Positions 1 through 35,804 are shown, counted from the stretch's first letter. The stretch: DNA of 64,000 nucleotides from Hydractinia symbiolongicarpus (GCF_029227915.1 NC_079877.1:17222851-17286850); one strand, 5' to 3'. Translations and numbers: made by a program. Notes: generated by a model not told the origin, from the letters alone.

Positions 1-1089
1 ATGGCCAAAGTGGTGAAACAGCAAAGGCATATAGACTATAAAAATGTGTTATTTGAAAATAAACAATAACACCACACAATAAAAACAATAAGAAGTCATA
101 ACCATAAGATATAGGAAGTCATTTCATTTAAAATCATTTTCATTAAACATTAGATGGAACCGGCATCACAAAAAACTTTCATCACATAATGACATCATAT
201 GAAACCGACATATAAAAAATGTTCAAATATAATACCCTGTTTACTGGCATTTGTAAAAAATTGTTTAAGGGATGGCTTATATAGTCAAAACCATAAAGTT
301 ATGTAACAAGCAGAATTGCAAGATCATCGTGTGAGCTAATTGTTTGAATAATCATTTAGCAATTCATTTAACTATTAATAAAGACAGTTGTGAGTCAGGG
401 AGAACTGTTAATCAGTCTGTAACAGGATAGTTACCTGATGCAGGAAAATTAGACGGTATGTACAGTATAATTAGCTGCTTATACGGACGGTAGAAATCTT
501 TTTTGCCTAAATTTCCACATTTTTCTTCAATATTGACTGTGCTTCATGCCTTCCTCATGTTCTTTGCGCCTGACTGCCTGTTTTCCATGTACTTTCATAA
601 CCTCAAGGTAGTGCATTGTCGTTTCAAGAGCAACATTAAATGAATCGGCTAATTAAATGATATACAGCTAATTATGCTGTAAAAAGTGCCATATTTGTTA
701 TGATAAGTCAGATTTACATATATATACAGCAATAGCTGGTATCAGTTTGAACAATGAATATCTTGTGCAGTCGTTTCTTTTACCTGTTTTTTTTTTAAAG
801 TAGAACATGTTATGGAACTAGATAGACTAAACTCATAATTTTTCCCTTATGCTAAAAAGCAGGGTTACAAAAACAGGACAGACATTGAAGCGTGAGAGCA
901 GGAAAGAGAAACAGGTGTCAGTATAATTAGCCGTATCAGCGGTTAATTATACTGCAGCTAACGTACTGTATAATTATCTTGTCAGTGATATAGTATTATA
1001 ATCATAAGTCAAAAATAAAACACTTCTGCTTGTGCTTGTTTGTAGTAGTAGTAGCAGTAGTAGTAGTAGTAGTATATTGGCTGACAACA
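1..1089. repeat. Repeat-rich non-coding stretch with TAATTAGC motifs
   Basis: No coding exon is visible. From about 385 to 1000 the motif TATAATTAGC or its complement recurs (near 468, 660, 920 and 945). The block around 390-530 resembles 50825-51005: both carry a GGGAGAACTG stretch, then CTGTAACA, then AGAAATCTTTTTT and AAATTTCCAC. I read this as a partial copy of a dispersed element. A short TAG microsatellite lies at about 1040-1075. Confidence 0.45.
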
Positions 1090-2760
1090 GTACACATCCA
1101 GCAGAAGATGTCTTTAAGACGTCTTAAGATGTCTTTTTTAAATATTCTGTTAGAAAACGCTTTTAAGATGTCTTTAATGCATCTTCTTAAAAACGTCTTT
1201 CAAAGGACATCTTTTATAGCTACGTCTTTTGAAAGTAAATAAATTCGAACCTTTAGATGTTTTTCAGAAAATCTTTAAAAGACGTCTTTCAAAAAACATC
1301 TTAAAGTTATCTAAAATATATCTTTTAAAAGATGTTTTTCTCTTCTTGATATAATGCATCTAAAACGCGTCTTTTAAAAGACGTCTTCTCCTACTTTTAA
1401 AAGTGGTCTTAAATGCGTCTTTCAAAAGAAGACATTCGTTTTTTATATGAAAAATTCAATTTAAAAAAGACGGGTGTTCGCAAACTTAGTTAACATATTA
1501 TTTTTAGAGTTCCAATTTATGTTTTACAAACTGACGTAGAAAATAGTTTACATTTTTACGCACGGATAAGTTCATAGGTAGAATTCGTAAAACGGAATAG
1601 CGGGCCGTATTCTAGACTTTTTTGTGCTTTTGTTAAATAATTGTTTGCTATATTTCAGGTATGGTATAGGGCTAACATTGTAGTATTTCTTGTATTGTTT
1701 ATTTCGTTGTTTCAGACCTTTTATAAGGCGAAAATTGGCCTCTAAGTAACTGCGTAATGATTGCATGTGATTACATCATCTGACTATATAGTGTTTATTA
1801 TATGTAAATAACATTTTATTTATTTATTTCCGGTTATATTTGCTTACATAATTGTAAAATATATTTATTGTTTAAAGTGTCAATACGAGTTTGATATAAA
1901 AAGTTCAAAATATTTTTATCATATATTTGTCGTCTTTGATATCATTATTTCTGCAATACACCTTTATGATAATTCGGGAAAACTAACACTAAATTGCAGC
2001 TTATTTTGCGATTGGAGGAGGTAAACATCACACTTTATAAAAGTTTATTAAGGAGAAAACATGTTCTTCCGTGATTACTTTTCTTGCCGCGTTTTGTTTT
2101 TAATGAAAAGTACACATAAGTTGTATCTTATTATTAATAACGTTTCCTGATAATTTGAAAGAGGTTAATTTGAAGGAAGTTAAAAAACTGGAAAAAACAC
2201 GCTTTCGCCTCTAACAAACTCTTAAAAAAACATGTTTTTTACCTCCTTTCTTCCGATATTGTATAACAATGGAGAGCCGTAGGAACGCATGTACAATTGA
2301 ATTATCGTAAAGGTGTATTTATTAAAAATGTACATTTCAACGTTAACGTACGTCAACATCTTAAATTTATTTTATAAAATACCTATTTTTTCTAAAAAGT
2401 TAAATTAAAAAAACAAAAAAAAAACAATAAAAACCAAGGTGGACGTCTTATAAATAGATAAAAGATGTCTTTCTAAAGATGCATTTAAAAAGTTGCATTA
2501 AAGATGCATTTTAGTCGCTTCTACATCTGTAAAAGGTCTAAAAGACGTCTTTAAAAAGACGCGTCGTAGAAGAACTTCTTAAAAACGTCTCTTTTAAAAG
2601 ATGTCGAAAAGAGATCTTTTGATATGCATATTTAAAAAGACCTCTTTTAGACGCTTAAAAAATGCATTACTGATGGGCAAATCAGTGCTAAAAAAGACGT
2701 CTTTTAGAAATGCGAAAGATGTCTAAAAGACGTCTTTTAGAGCTCTTTGTGCTGGCTGGG
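1090..2760. repeat. Element with two arrays of AAGACGTCTT-type palindromic repeats
   Basis: Two arrays of short imperfect repeats, about 1098-1440 and 2450-2745, contain many variants of AAAAGACGTCTTTT and AAGATGTCTT. They flank about 1 kb of unremarkable AT-rich DNA. The repeat unit is itself palindromic, so array orientation cannot be set by eye. The layout (array, core, array) resembles non-autonomous DNA transposons with subterminal repeats. No transposase is encoded. Confidence 0.5.
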
Positions 2761-4292
2761 TAGCTAGCTAGCTATATGCAAAAAATGTAGCTAGTCATTG
2801 AGTGTAACAATATGGCAGGGTATTTAAAATTTTACGCCCATCAATCGGAAGATTTAACGTAAATTTATGTACCTTCTAAATTCACGTAATTTTTAAATTA
2901 CAATTAATAATGCAAAATACTTTTAAGGCTTCCATGGTGGTGCACGAGGTGTTTGTTAATAACAGCTATGACTTAGGTTAATATCAAACCAAGGGTGACT
3001 TCTTATGTGTCACGTGACTAACCATACCGATGTGAAAACTGCAGACCGGAAAGACCTGAGGAAACGAAATGAAGCTGGACACACCTCCTGGTTATAGCGC
3101 GTCACATATCTCGAATCTCGGACGTCAGACATATCAATTGTCAAAGAAATCGTATCATTATGATCATTTTCATCATTGATCATATATATGATGAGTTACA
3201 CATCATATATATGGTGAGAAAAGACGGTGAGAAATTTTTTTGCCGTCTTCTCTCATATTAAAAAGGCGAAAATTGTTGAAGACGAGGTTGTTTTTGTTTG
3301 CTTACTTGTTTTTGTTCAAATGATTGTATATTTTTCCTATCATATTATTTTAGATTCAAGTCGAGTAGCAACTTTTTGCTGTTATAATTTATTTCCTTTT
3401 TTTTTCTATTTCTTTTCCTTTTCTTTAAAAGCGATCGTTTGATAGTTGAGAATTGAACTGTTTTTGTAAGTATGGGGTTGCCGTACAAATATGGAACGTA
3501 TGTTGTTAGAGAATGGAGTAACCGATTATGTTTGGAGTGGCTGCTTTACAAACGTCATCAATGTGATCTGAAGGGGAAAAAACTAGAAGCCAATTTTGAA
3601 ATGTTCGCAATACGGCAACAGCAACGGCGGTGATCGATGACCCAGGACTTTTACACGCGGAAAACAGAAAACCCTGTTTCCTAGATTTTAAAACATTAAA
3701 AGTCCCATATTTACGCTCCATCTCTTTATTATAAAGATATATAGGAAATAGGAAACCCTTTGTCTGGAAAATCACTAACCATTAATTATCAATAATAAAA
3801 TATGTCGTTTTGCAAAAAAAGATTGATCACTATTTTGATGGTTTTGATATATGGCGCGTACTGCGCTCGAGGGACATCCATTCACGAAAGGTGGGATTTA
3901 TTCAATTTACCCTCTCTTTTTAAAAAGAAAGAAAATGCTACGAAAATTTTCTCTTATATTTACCTCGATACGTGTCCATAATCTTTTCTCAGATAATCTA
4001 ACGAAAGCGTAAATCTGTTAAGCAAATTTAAACAAAATTTCAAATTTTCACGTTTTCGAGATGTCTAATTTTTCTAAAACAAAATAAATTCGCTAAATTT
4101 ATTTCTATTGTGCGTGCAGGGCTGTCCACTATTTTATAAAAATGAGTCGTTCATTTTTATTCTAAGTCTTTTGTACAGTATGATTTACAACTAAGTAATT
4201 TGGAATGTTCATTGTTTACTCGTGTAGCACAGAAAAAACTTTCGCTTTTTCTGGGCACAACATCGTTGTGTTTACATCTCTTTCTCGAGACT
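2761..4292. other. Intergenic, no gene seen; 3' flank of U2SURP
   Basis: Nothing coding is supported here. There is a small palindromic stretch of ATCATATATATGATG type near 3170-3215. The last few hundred bases are the presumed 3' UTR and downstream flank of the minus-strand U2SURP gene. Confidence 0.5.
4156..4161 (-). promoter_or_regulatory. Candidate polyadenylation signal of U2SURP
   Basis: AATAAA on the minus strand (TTTATT on plus), 132 bp below the U2SURP stop codon. It was chosen by position and hexamer only. Confidence 0.4.
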
Positions 4293-18349
<14,057 letters not shown>

Positions 18350-18923
18350 GATTTCTTAAAATACTTTTAGTTAATAAGAATCATTTGGATTTATTTCTAT
18401 TATATGATCTGAAAAATAAAATATAAAAAACAGTTTCTTTCAATTCAGTATAAACTAGACATTTTAAAACCAAACTAATTTATAAGAAACTGAGTATAAA
18501 GTGCTCTAAAATTTTAAGAAACGTTGCTAGTGCAGCTATTTACTTACAAATTCATGGAACTTTTGGAAAATTCCATGATGCGGTGACAGGTGCGCAATCG
18601 CACATGGATGTGCCCACACCTGCCATATTTGTATTTCTTGGTTAAGAGCAGAAATGGGACATGGAAAATGTTTTGCTTAGCATAAAGTACATAGTACTGG
18701 GGTAGCAACAAAATAACTTAACTGTAAATAATGAGACATTCGATTGAAATAAACTTTCACTGCACACAAAAATAGGATGAAATATTCCTTTCACAATCTA
18801 TTTTTATTAGACTAAAAAATGCTTGGGTGACTTTTTGAATAAAATATGTGCTTTTACGGCTGATAACTCTCCTTCTCACCTTAAAATGCAAAACAGCGTT
18901 TTCAATTCCGTTGAGTCAGTTAA

Positions 18924-19490
18924 GGATCGTCTCTAAGATCGTTTCAGTTTTGATACAAATTGAAACGATTTTCAACGTATGGAAATCATTTCAATATTTT
19001 TTTACATCAGTTCATAATTATATGAAACGAATTAAATGTTTCATATTTTATTTGCGAAACGATTTTGTATAACTAAGTAAAAATGAAACGATTGTGAAAC
19101 GATTTTGAAACAATTAGAAAAAATTCTGAAACAATTTGATACGATTGTCAAAATATTATTTGTGATACGATGTAAAAGTCTTTGAAGTTATTGAAACGAA
19201 TTTTGAAGCGATGTTGAACTAATTAAAAACCAATTAAACTTATATGTAAATGTAAAATTATTGTTTCTCTTTCTTTTATTCAACACAACATCGACATCAT
19301 CAACAACATCTTTTATCGTAAATATCGTAAAACAGTTTTTCAAAAGTAAAAATAAACAGTTTTTCTTGAAACTAACAATTTCCTTTAAAATGGAAAATAT
19401 TGCAATTAAAAAAAATTAAGAACGAAGAACAGCGATAGAAAAGCTTCGTTAGATCGCATTTCAAAAATTTAAGAACGAAATGTGGCAATA
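18924..19490. mobile_element. GAAACGAT-array element, copy A (right part missing)
   Basis: It starts with GGATCGTCTCTAAGATCGTT, then an array of GAAACGAT/ATCGTTTC variants to about 19210, then a core (about 19205-19490) that closely matches 52310-52610. Copy B at 52265-53052 has the same core followed by the opposite terminus. Together they imply a non-autonomous element with 22-bp inverted ends. Confidence 0.7.
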
Positions 19491-20007
19491 GACAAGACAA
19501 ACGACTGCCGTCCTCCACGCAAAGGTGTGATATTAGCGTGTACGCGATAGATTACATTCAGACTGTACTGTAAAAACTGTTCTCATCCCTAAGTTCCTTA
19601 TCAAAAGGTAGTACAAATTACCTGATTTCGTAAATACTTCTGTTACTTAAGTCCCTCAACTGCGAGCTAAAAGTTATGGTCAAACGGAGCTTTCTAAGAA
19701 TAACCTCGTTTTCAAAATAATTATTTTTTTTCGAACTAAAATAAAATCAAACCAGAATATTATATTGCTCTAAAAACTTCAGTTTTGTCATGATAATTTA
19801 TTATTCTATCTGAATATATATCCTTATTTAAAGAGCATAGAACCATTATTAAAATTTGATGACGTCATAATTATAATTTATGAAATTCCAGAAAGGTGTA
19901 TTGAAAGTATATTATGAAACTAGAAGGTCCTAGTTTCATGATTTACTCTCAATTCATTTAGCTGATTTACCAGTATTTGTGCAAAACTGTTTTTAAGTGA
20001 TGGCTTA

Positions 20008-20060
20008 CCGTAATTCCTCTTTTTAGCCCTCTCCCTTTACTTAGCCCCCCCCCAAAAAAA
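20008..20060. repeat. Terminus of a TACCGTAATT-type MITE
   Basis: TACCGTAATT is followed by TTTTTAGCC, CTCCCTTTA and TTAGCCCCCCCC, then an A-rich run. It closely resembles 31857-31950. The opposite end is not visible. Confidence 0.5.
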
Positions 20061-20598
20061 AAAAAATTAAAAATTAAAAAAAAAATAAAATAAAAATAAA
20101 AATAAAATTGTATATACAAGTAGTCAAAGAAATTCGATGTTATTCGTTGATTTAACGTCATAATACAACGATGTCCATATGCTGCAGCTTTAATTTTTTT
20201 CTCCCCAAGTTTTGTTTGCAAAATATCTATGGTTCTTTTTTTTTACAACGGGCTGTGTATGTTTGTATGCACTACAAGTCCATCTTCCAATTTTCTGTGA
20301 ACAGTTGGAGAAAATTTATTTATCAATAGCAATTATATACAATTAAAATAAAAATAAAATAAATATAAAGAAAAAGAAAATAAATATAATAATTGCTCAG
20401 GGTAACAAAATTAAAATATATAATGCTATTGAAGGGAGACCATACCTAATAGCATAAAGCTAAGGCAAAGGGTATGGCCACCCTTTGACAATTACAGTAA
20501 CAATATGAGATGCACACAACAAAACACACATAATAGTGGGTCAAATGATAAACAACCATGCAAGAAATAAATGGTCAAGTCTGACAATTCAGGAAGGA

Positions 20599-21240
20599 TT
20601 AGTAAGAGGAAACAAAGTACTTTTTCAGATCACTTCTAAGATTAAAATAATCAAGGGAAACAAATTTTCTAGTCATTAAAGACTGCAACTTATTCCAGGA
20701 ATTAATGGCATTAAATCTAATTGAGTTTTTACCAAAAGAAACAGTACTAAAGGTAGGGAGATTGAGCAAACCAATCTTCTCTGCCCGAGTGCCTTGAGCA
20801 TGGGTGAAGTCAACCGGAAATGTATTAAGGATAGAAGCAGGCAATTTTTCATGAAATAGTTTATGTAAAAATAGAATATTGTGACATTGGACAATATCAG
20901 AGAATTTAAGGAGCTCAAGATTACCATACCGGTGACTGGATGATGCTCTTCGAGATTCAAAAGACATGGGTCCAATAGCAAAATTTTGCAAAACGGTAGT
21001 ACGATTAACATCAAGACTGTTTGGCTGACCCTAAATTTGATTACAATATTGCAAGTGTGAATGAAAAATGGCATAGTAAACTAGAATAATAACATTTAAA
21101 GGCACAAAGTGACGAAGTTTAGCTAAAGCTCCATTGGCCCTCTTGAGCTTGGCAACCGTATCATTGATCAGAGACTTCCAGCTTAAATCAAAATCTAATA
21201 GAACACGAAGATATTTAATACAATGACTAGGTATAAGCCT
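20599..21240 (-). pseudogene. LINE reverse-transcriptase C-terminal fragment
   Basis: The minus-strand translation shows the region following the polymerase core of CR1/L2-like LINEs: KYLRVLLDFDLSW (usually KYLGVxLDxxLxW), HSHLQYCNQ, a helical block, and the C-terminal INSWNKLQSL (cf. WNxLP). A stop or frameshift near 21030 breaks it. The fragment at 31985-32190 carries the piece that would lie just upstream in the same protein, so both may come from one family. The stretch below to about 20400 is likely the 3' UTR. Confidence 0.75.
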
Positions 21241-23329
21241 TTCACTTATACATATTTTATTTTTTCACTATATACTTTTACTATGTTACTTATAATAGTA
21301 GATAATTATACAACTTACTTGTGAATAAATGTTGAAACCTAAATTCCCCCCACCTTTTTAATGTGAAATTTGTTTTTTAACGCTTTTTCCTCCATGTACA
21401 CTGTTGTTTACATTTTTACCTCATTACATATGAGATAAATATGGTGAAAATGGCATTTATATAATCAATCAAATGCGCGTACACGTATAGCTATATATAA
21501 ATCAGGACTATATATGATTCCATGCATGTATTTACTTTAAATACATACTCCAGGACTTCCCTTCAAGCCATGCCATGGCGCCCCCTCCTGGAAATAAAAG
21601 ACATGGTATACCCCTCGATATTTGTGAGGCTAGCTGCGTTAAATATGCATAGCTATCTTTCTTTTTTTTTCTTTCTTTTTTTACGACAGGCAAAAGGAGA
21701 AACAAGCAAAAAACCTTCAACTTGGACGACCTTTTTACAGGGCAGACCTATCTAAAAATGCGTCAATTTCACAATAAAAAGCTAACATAACAACTTAATA
21801 TATTAATGTCATTCCATTAATTTATGGAAAGAAATATCAGCCTTTCTAACCAAAACGATAGAAGATATTGAGACGAGAAACTATCTAGCCGTCTACCATT
21901 TTGTTAACATGGCGCGGGACCCGAATCTCGCACGAACAAAAGCGGTAAGCAACGGCAGCCCCGTCGCCTGATCCATTTCCTAAACCCTTGTTCAGCCGTT
22001 CAAACAGATGGATTTCTCAGCCAGTGTATTATCAGTACGAACTTTCCTTATTATTTCCTGAAATATTTGACCTTCAGGCATACACGCCTTTCACAAGAAA
22101 GTAAGAGGCTCTATGAGATGATTCTTTGTAAATCCGCACAGTTTTTTGAAGCTGTATAATTTACAAAGCTCGTGTTAAAATTTTAGAGTAACGATAATAC
22201 TATCATAAGTTAGAGCTCTCAGGGTGAGGCGCTATGGAGATCGGAGTTTATTTTTACTTTATGCACCTTATATGTTGTTATTAACATTTCTCCTTAATAA
22301 TTACGTCATTTCTTTCTGTACAATTTCGCAAGCGCAGATTTTGTATATTTGGTTATTTGGTTTGCAAGAGTAACCTCGAATATGTTCACGTTCGAATAAC
22401 CGCAAAGTTGTACCGCTTACACAGAACTAAACAGTGCTACATTAAAAAAAACTTTGATTTCCACAGTAAATATATAAGTCATACAATCACCAGAAATTAC
22501 GAGACACATACAATTATAAAACATAATAAATAAAACTAGTGTGGGAGGTTGCAATTTGTGAAGTGAGTGAAGGTAACTCGCACAATAATGATAAATCACG
22601 ACAGAATCGAAACTTTTGAAATCTCTGAGAATTTTCGAAGTTTTTAAATTTGGATAACTCCTACTTTAAATGAACAGACCCCATAAGAAAGTCATGGAAA
22701 TGATATGGACGTAACTGAAGACTGCAACGTTCGCAGGTCTGGTAGTCAAAGCAAAAAGGGAATTTTAAATTTACATCTATAATGCTAAGGGATCTCCTCG
22801 AAACGCTTCATTTCATAGCCAAAAAAAGTTTGTTCGAACAAAAACTATCAAAGAAGTCACTTAAACGTTGTTATAAAGCCAACTCGAAAGTTGCCTTTTA
22901 CTCAACAAAGTATAATCGTTGGACCTTACCGCACCCTTAATCAATGCCAAATTTTTATCGGTCCTGATTTCATCTGTCTTTGTTGCACGAGTATGCATCG
23001 AACGCCACGACATAAAATATTTACGTCATTTCAAAATGGGCATTAAATGTAACAAGAGCCATCAACATACATTGCAGGTAAGAAAAAAGTAGGATAAAAA
23101 TAAGTAAAATACATCGCCCACTGCAGGACTTTCACCCAAATATCAATATATTATACAAAACGTGAAAGTACTATATATATAAAAACCCAATGCTACGATC
23201 ATAAGTTTTCTAATTTTGAGTCTAGATCATCGTAAATTTGATCCATTATTTTAAACTGTAGCCAAGTCGTTTAAAAGTGTATATGTTGACAGAAAATAAA
23301 ATGACATCGAAAACCTAAATACGTCGTCG
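21241..23329. other. Intergenic, no established gene
   Basis: No exon is supported. A CpG-rich patch at 21890-21980 contains ATG at 21909 followed by 12 codons and a GTAAGC donor (see rejected items). A 45-bp sequence at 22080-22124 (TACACGCCTTTCACAAGAAA onward) recurs at 23573-23617. The region below 23330 is the presumed 3' UTR of AMMECR1. Confidence 0.4.
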
Positions 23330-32454
<9,125 letters not shown>

Positions 32455-32765
32455 TGTAGCGACGTATGTGGTGAAGTTAGTTTTAGGAAGGTGAAAGAGC
32501 CACCTTTGTATCCAACTTTAAAATATTACTATAATATATAGCTACATGCACATGGCGTAAATTTTATATTCTAAACTTTCGACTAGGTTAAGAATTTTCT
32601 TATCACCAAGCTGAATATTTTTTCTTGCTAGCGACCGGGACCGATAGCGAAGAGATGTGCAAAACAAACAGGAGAGGCTCCTGATTTTGCACCGTATAAT
32701 TATCTGCAAAATGGTAGACAATTTTTCAAAACACAAAACCGCACGCTTGTTACTTGGCACTTGTT
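32455..32765. promoter_or_regulatory. Putative bidirectional promoter of AMMECR1 and MPPED
   Basis: Only 311 bp separate the start codons of the divergent AMMECR1 (minus) and MPPED-type (plus) genes, so both 5' UTRs and promoters must lie here or overlap the opposite gene. No TATA box or other named site was identified with confidence. Confidence 0.55.
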
Positions 32766-33626
32766 ATGTCTGGAAAGAAAATCCAAGTTCACCCACTTGC
32801 CAGCCAACCAAGAGAATGCTACGAACATGAGTTAAAAGAAGGCAGATTTAAAAACATAAGAGAGCTTTGTAGAACAAACTTAATTCAACAGAAAAATGAG
32901 AACACGGTAAGATTTGTGTGCATTTCAGACACACACGGCAAAACTAATGAGTTAGTTGAGTCATTACCGGATGCTCATGTCCTTATACACGCCGGAGACT
33001 TTTCCATGCTAAGCGGTGAATCTGAAATAAGAAAGTTCAACGATTTTTTGCAGACTGTTAGCGTTAAATTCAAGCATATCGTAGTCATTGCAGGTAATCA
33101 TGAAATTTCATTTGACGAAAATACTTGTAATAAAGGAGGGCTTCTCATGTCCGCTATTAGGTTGTACAATTTAAGATCACCATTTTCGCACGACTTAACT
33201 CCTGCAGAATCTAAGAGCCTTTTAAAAAACTGCTATTACCTACAAGACGATTCAATTGAATTATTTGGTATAAAGATATTCGGGTCACCCTGGCAACCAT
33301 CACATTTCAATCTTGCTTTCAATAAATCACGTGGTGATGCACTGTTAGAAAAATGGAATAAAATCCCCGAAGATACTGATATACTGGTCACCCATGGTCC
33401 GCCGTTGGGCATTGGAGATCGGGTAAAACAATCTATGCACGTGGGATGTGCTGAATTACTTCTTACTGTGCAGGACCGAGTCAAACCTAGGTATCACGTA
33501 TTTGGACATATACACGAGGACTTCGGGGCATGGACAGACCAATGCACTACATTTATCAACGCGTCTATATGTGATAGAAAATATAATCCTGTTCATAACT
33601 ACGTTATATTCGACTACAGATTGTAA
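32766..33626 (+). CDS. MPPED-family metallophosphoesterase, single exon
   Basis: Class III phosphodiesterase of the MPPED1/MPPED2 family (vertebrate members hydrolyse cyclic nucleotides; substrate here unknown). It has 286 aa (human MPPED2 294) with an uninterrupted frame. Metal-site motifs are all present: CISDTHG at about 57-63, HAGDFS, VIAGNHE, VTHGPP and FGHIHE. The His of FGHIHE is the residue that, as I recall, is Gly in mammalian MPPED2 and lowers its activity, so this enzyme should be fully metal-competent. The start is ATG at 32766 because the four codons before it include no ATG. There is no signal peptide. It is head-to-head with AMMECR1. The single-exon structure among multi-exon neighbours could reflect ancient retroposition or intron loss. 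MPPED1 versus MPPED2 cannot be decided. Confidence 0.95.
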   Translation: MSGKKIQVHPLASQPRECYEHELKEGRFKNIRELCRTNLIQQKNENTVRFVCISDTHGKTNELVESLPDAHVLIHAGDFSMLSGESEIRKFNDFLQTVSVKFKHIVVIAGNHEISFDENTCNKGGLLMSAIRLYNLRSPFSHDLTPAESKSLLKNCYYLQDDSIELFGIKIFGSPWQPSHFNLAFNKSRGDALLEKWNKIPEDTDILVTHGPPLGIGDRVKQSMHVGCAELLLTVQDRVKPRYHVFGHIHEDFGAWTDQCTTFINASICDRKYNPVHNYVIFDYRL

Positions 33627-33802
33627 ATTGATATATATTTTCGTAAATGTAAATACTCGTGTTCGTTTCATCCACTTTTGTTTGTTTCTTTTGCGTGGTT
33701 TTGTGTTGCTTTGGTTGTTCTCATTATTTGATCCACTTTCCTCATTGGATACTACACATTAGTTTCAATTCATCTCATCTGCGTCGTCGAATTGACCATC
33801 TA

Positions 33803-33808
33803 AATAAA
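33803..33808 (+). promoter_or_regulatory. Candidate polyadenylation signal of the MPPED gene
   Basis: AATAAA 177 bp after the stop codon, with further AATAAA copies just downstream. Confidence 0.5.
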
Positions 33809-33829
33809 GAGAGCCTTACAGTGATAAAT

Positions 33830-34810
33830 AAATAAATGTGAAAGAAATAATTGTGGAAGAAACAAAATTTTTCCTTTTCTGCCAATGTTATAGTCCACAT
33901 TTTTTTAAACTAGCGCAATTTTTATGCAAAGTATAATCACCATTGGCTACGTTTGTTGGTCCTAATTTTGTTTACCTCAAAATTTTATCACGTAGGGAGC
34001 GACAAAATTTGGTCCGATTAAATGTTTTCGTAGTTTCTAATTTAAAGAGACACTTGAGAGAAGAAATTTTAACGAATTTTGTCCTTGGCAATTCGCCAAA
34101 GTTTATCCATAGCATTTTTTTAATCCCGATGGCATAACATTTGCTCTTTACATTCATTCGTAACTTTTAGTTCTGCAATTCTAACATTTTTTAGGTTTGT
34201 CGGAAAGTAAAAAAATATTGACATAGTTTTAGTCAGTCATAAAATACGATAAAAATGTAAATTTTTAAGAACATTTGAACATTCACCAATTACTTTCAGC
34301 GCAGTAACTCACACGCTTATTATTTTAACGGTCAGAAAATTGAAGCAGTGTTTAATAAATTTTGTATTGTGGCTACCAAGAGTAAAGCCTTTTACCTTCA
34401 GCGACCTCAAAAAATGGGGTTGTTTATTAAAAAATTCTCCAGAGTATAAAAAACATCCCAGGTTAGCAAGGTATTTTTTCTTAACGTACATGCACATGAT
34501 CTTTTAAGTTTTTAAGGAAAGAAGTAAATTTATTTCATTAAAAAAATTATTTCGATAGTTTTGTGTGAATATTGGATCTTTTCGCGAAAGTTTTTTTTTG
34601 TTTTTGAAAATTCTGAAAAGCAAAAGTTTATTACAATTCTTTATTCCTGATAGTTCATACACTAAATTTCCAAGTTTTTTAAAGTTGCATTATCTTTGAA
34701 AGAAAAATCTTTACGGTAAGAAAAATTCGCGTTTTGAAAAAAAAAAACGAAATCGTCGTTGTTTATTAATGCATTTTGTGTGTCTCACTACTGCTGTTAC
34801 CATTTTGCGT

Positions 34811-34845
<35 letters not shown>

Positions 34846-35804
34846 GTATAAGGGTATTATAATATAGATTCAGAGTGTTAATACTTTTTGGTACTACTTG
34901 CGCACGTTTTAGCACGATAAGATAATAAGCTCAGTTGAACCTTTTTTCTTCCCGAGGATATTTTTGACAATAAAGTACACACTTCTTTCGATACAAAACA
35001 TAAGCTTTAACCTTTTTTCAAATTTATGCTCTGGAACTTTCGTTTGTTTGTGGTCTTTAATAATTCTGTATTATCCTGTTCCTAATTTATAATGTGTATC
35101 GTTAAAATACGCTGATACGGTATTTTAGCAAACATTGACCTTAGCGAATTTAAGGATTAATTTTTTACTCGCGTTCATAAACTGTCGCCAGTCGATGTTC
35201 TTGAAAAATTTTACGACATGACTTCCCATATGTTTATCACTGCCATTTTGGGTATTTTAAAGAAGAACTAACGAAAAAACTTAACTAATCTTATCTTAGA
35301 CAATCGCAACATTTCCTCGCTTCATTAATTCAGAATACGTTTGTGTGCATCTTACGTAACACATATTATTTTACCTAACAGAATGTACTAATCGACACTG
35401 TCATGGCAGCGACGGTGGGACTACTTTGACCTTAAATATCTCGAGAACCAAAGCTCACAAATATAAAAAACTTAACACAGTTTAATTTTAGTAAACATTA
35501 TAAGCACAACTTGTTATAAATCGTTAGTTCTCCTTCAAACATTACTTTAGCGTGTACATCTTTTGTGTGTGCATGTGCTTTGGAATCTTGAAATAAAGCA
35601 AAAAATGAGGTCTTGAAAAAAACTGAAAAATATTAAAAAACTTTAAACCTTTGCGAAAGACATCTGGCACCCTACACACTTTAAAAAAGTGATTACACCT
35701 GAAGAGGAAGGCTTGACTTAATTCGAGATTTAATATCCAAATATTCTTGATGTGCGGCTGAAAGAAGAAACCTCTGGCAGGAATAAAGCAAATAAATTCG
35801 TGTT
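33830..35804. other. Intergenic between convergent MPPED and CLNS1A genes
   Basis: No gene was found. It contains a GACA microsatellite (34811-34845) followed by GGGTATTATAATATAGA, which resembles the reversed end of the element at 43759, suggesting a dispersed repeat whose other end I cannot place. Confidence 0.45.
34811..34845. repeat. GACA tetranucleotide microsatellite
   Basis: Almost nine uninterrupted GACA units lie directly before CGTATAAGGG. Confidence 0.9.

Noticed and set aside
3506-3775. 89-aa minus-strand frame
   Set aside because: No family motif, no supporting splice structure and ordinary AT-rich composition.
21909-21944. Possible plus-strand first exon (MARDPNLARTKA) with a GTAAGC donor in a CpG-rich patch
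   Set aside because: No downstream exon could be found on the plus strand and the peptide is too short to identify. It may be a relic or a promoter of an unannotated RNA.
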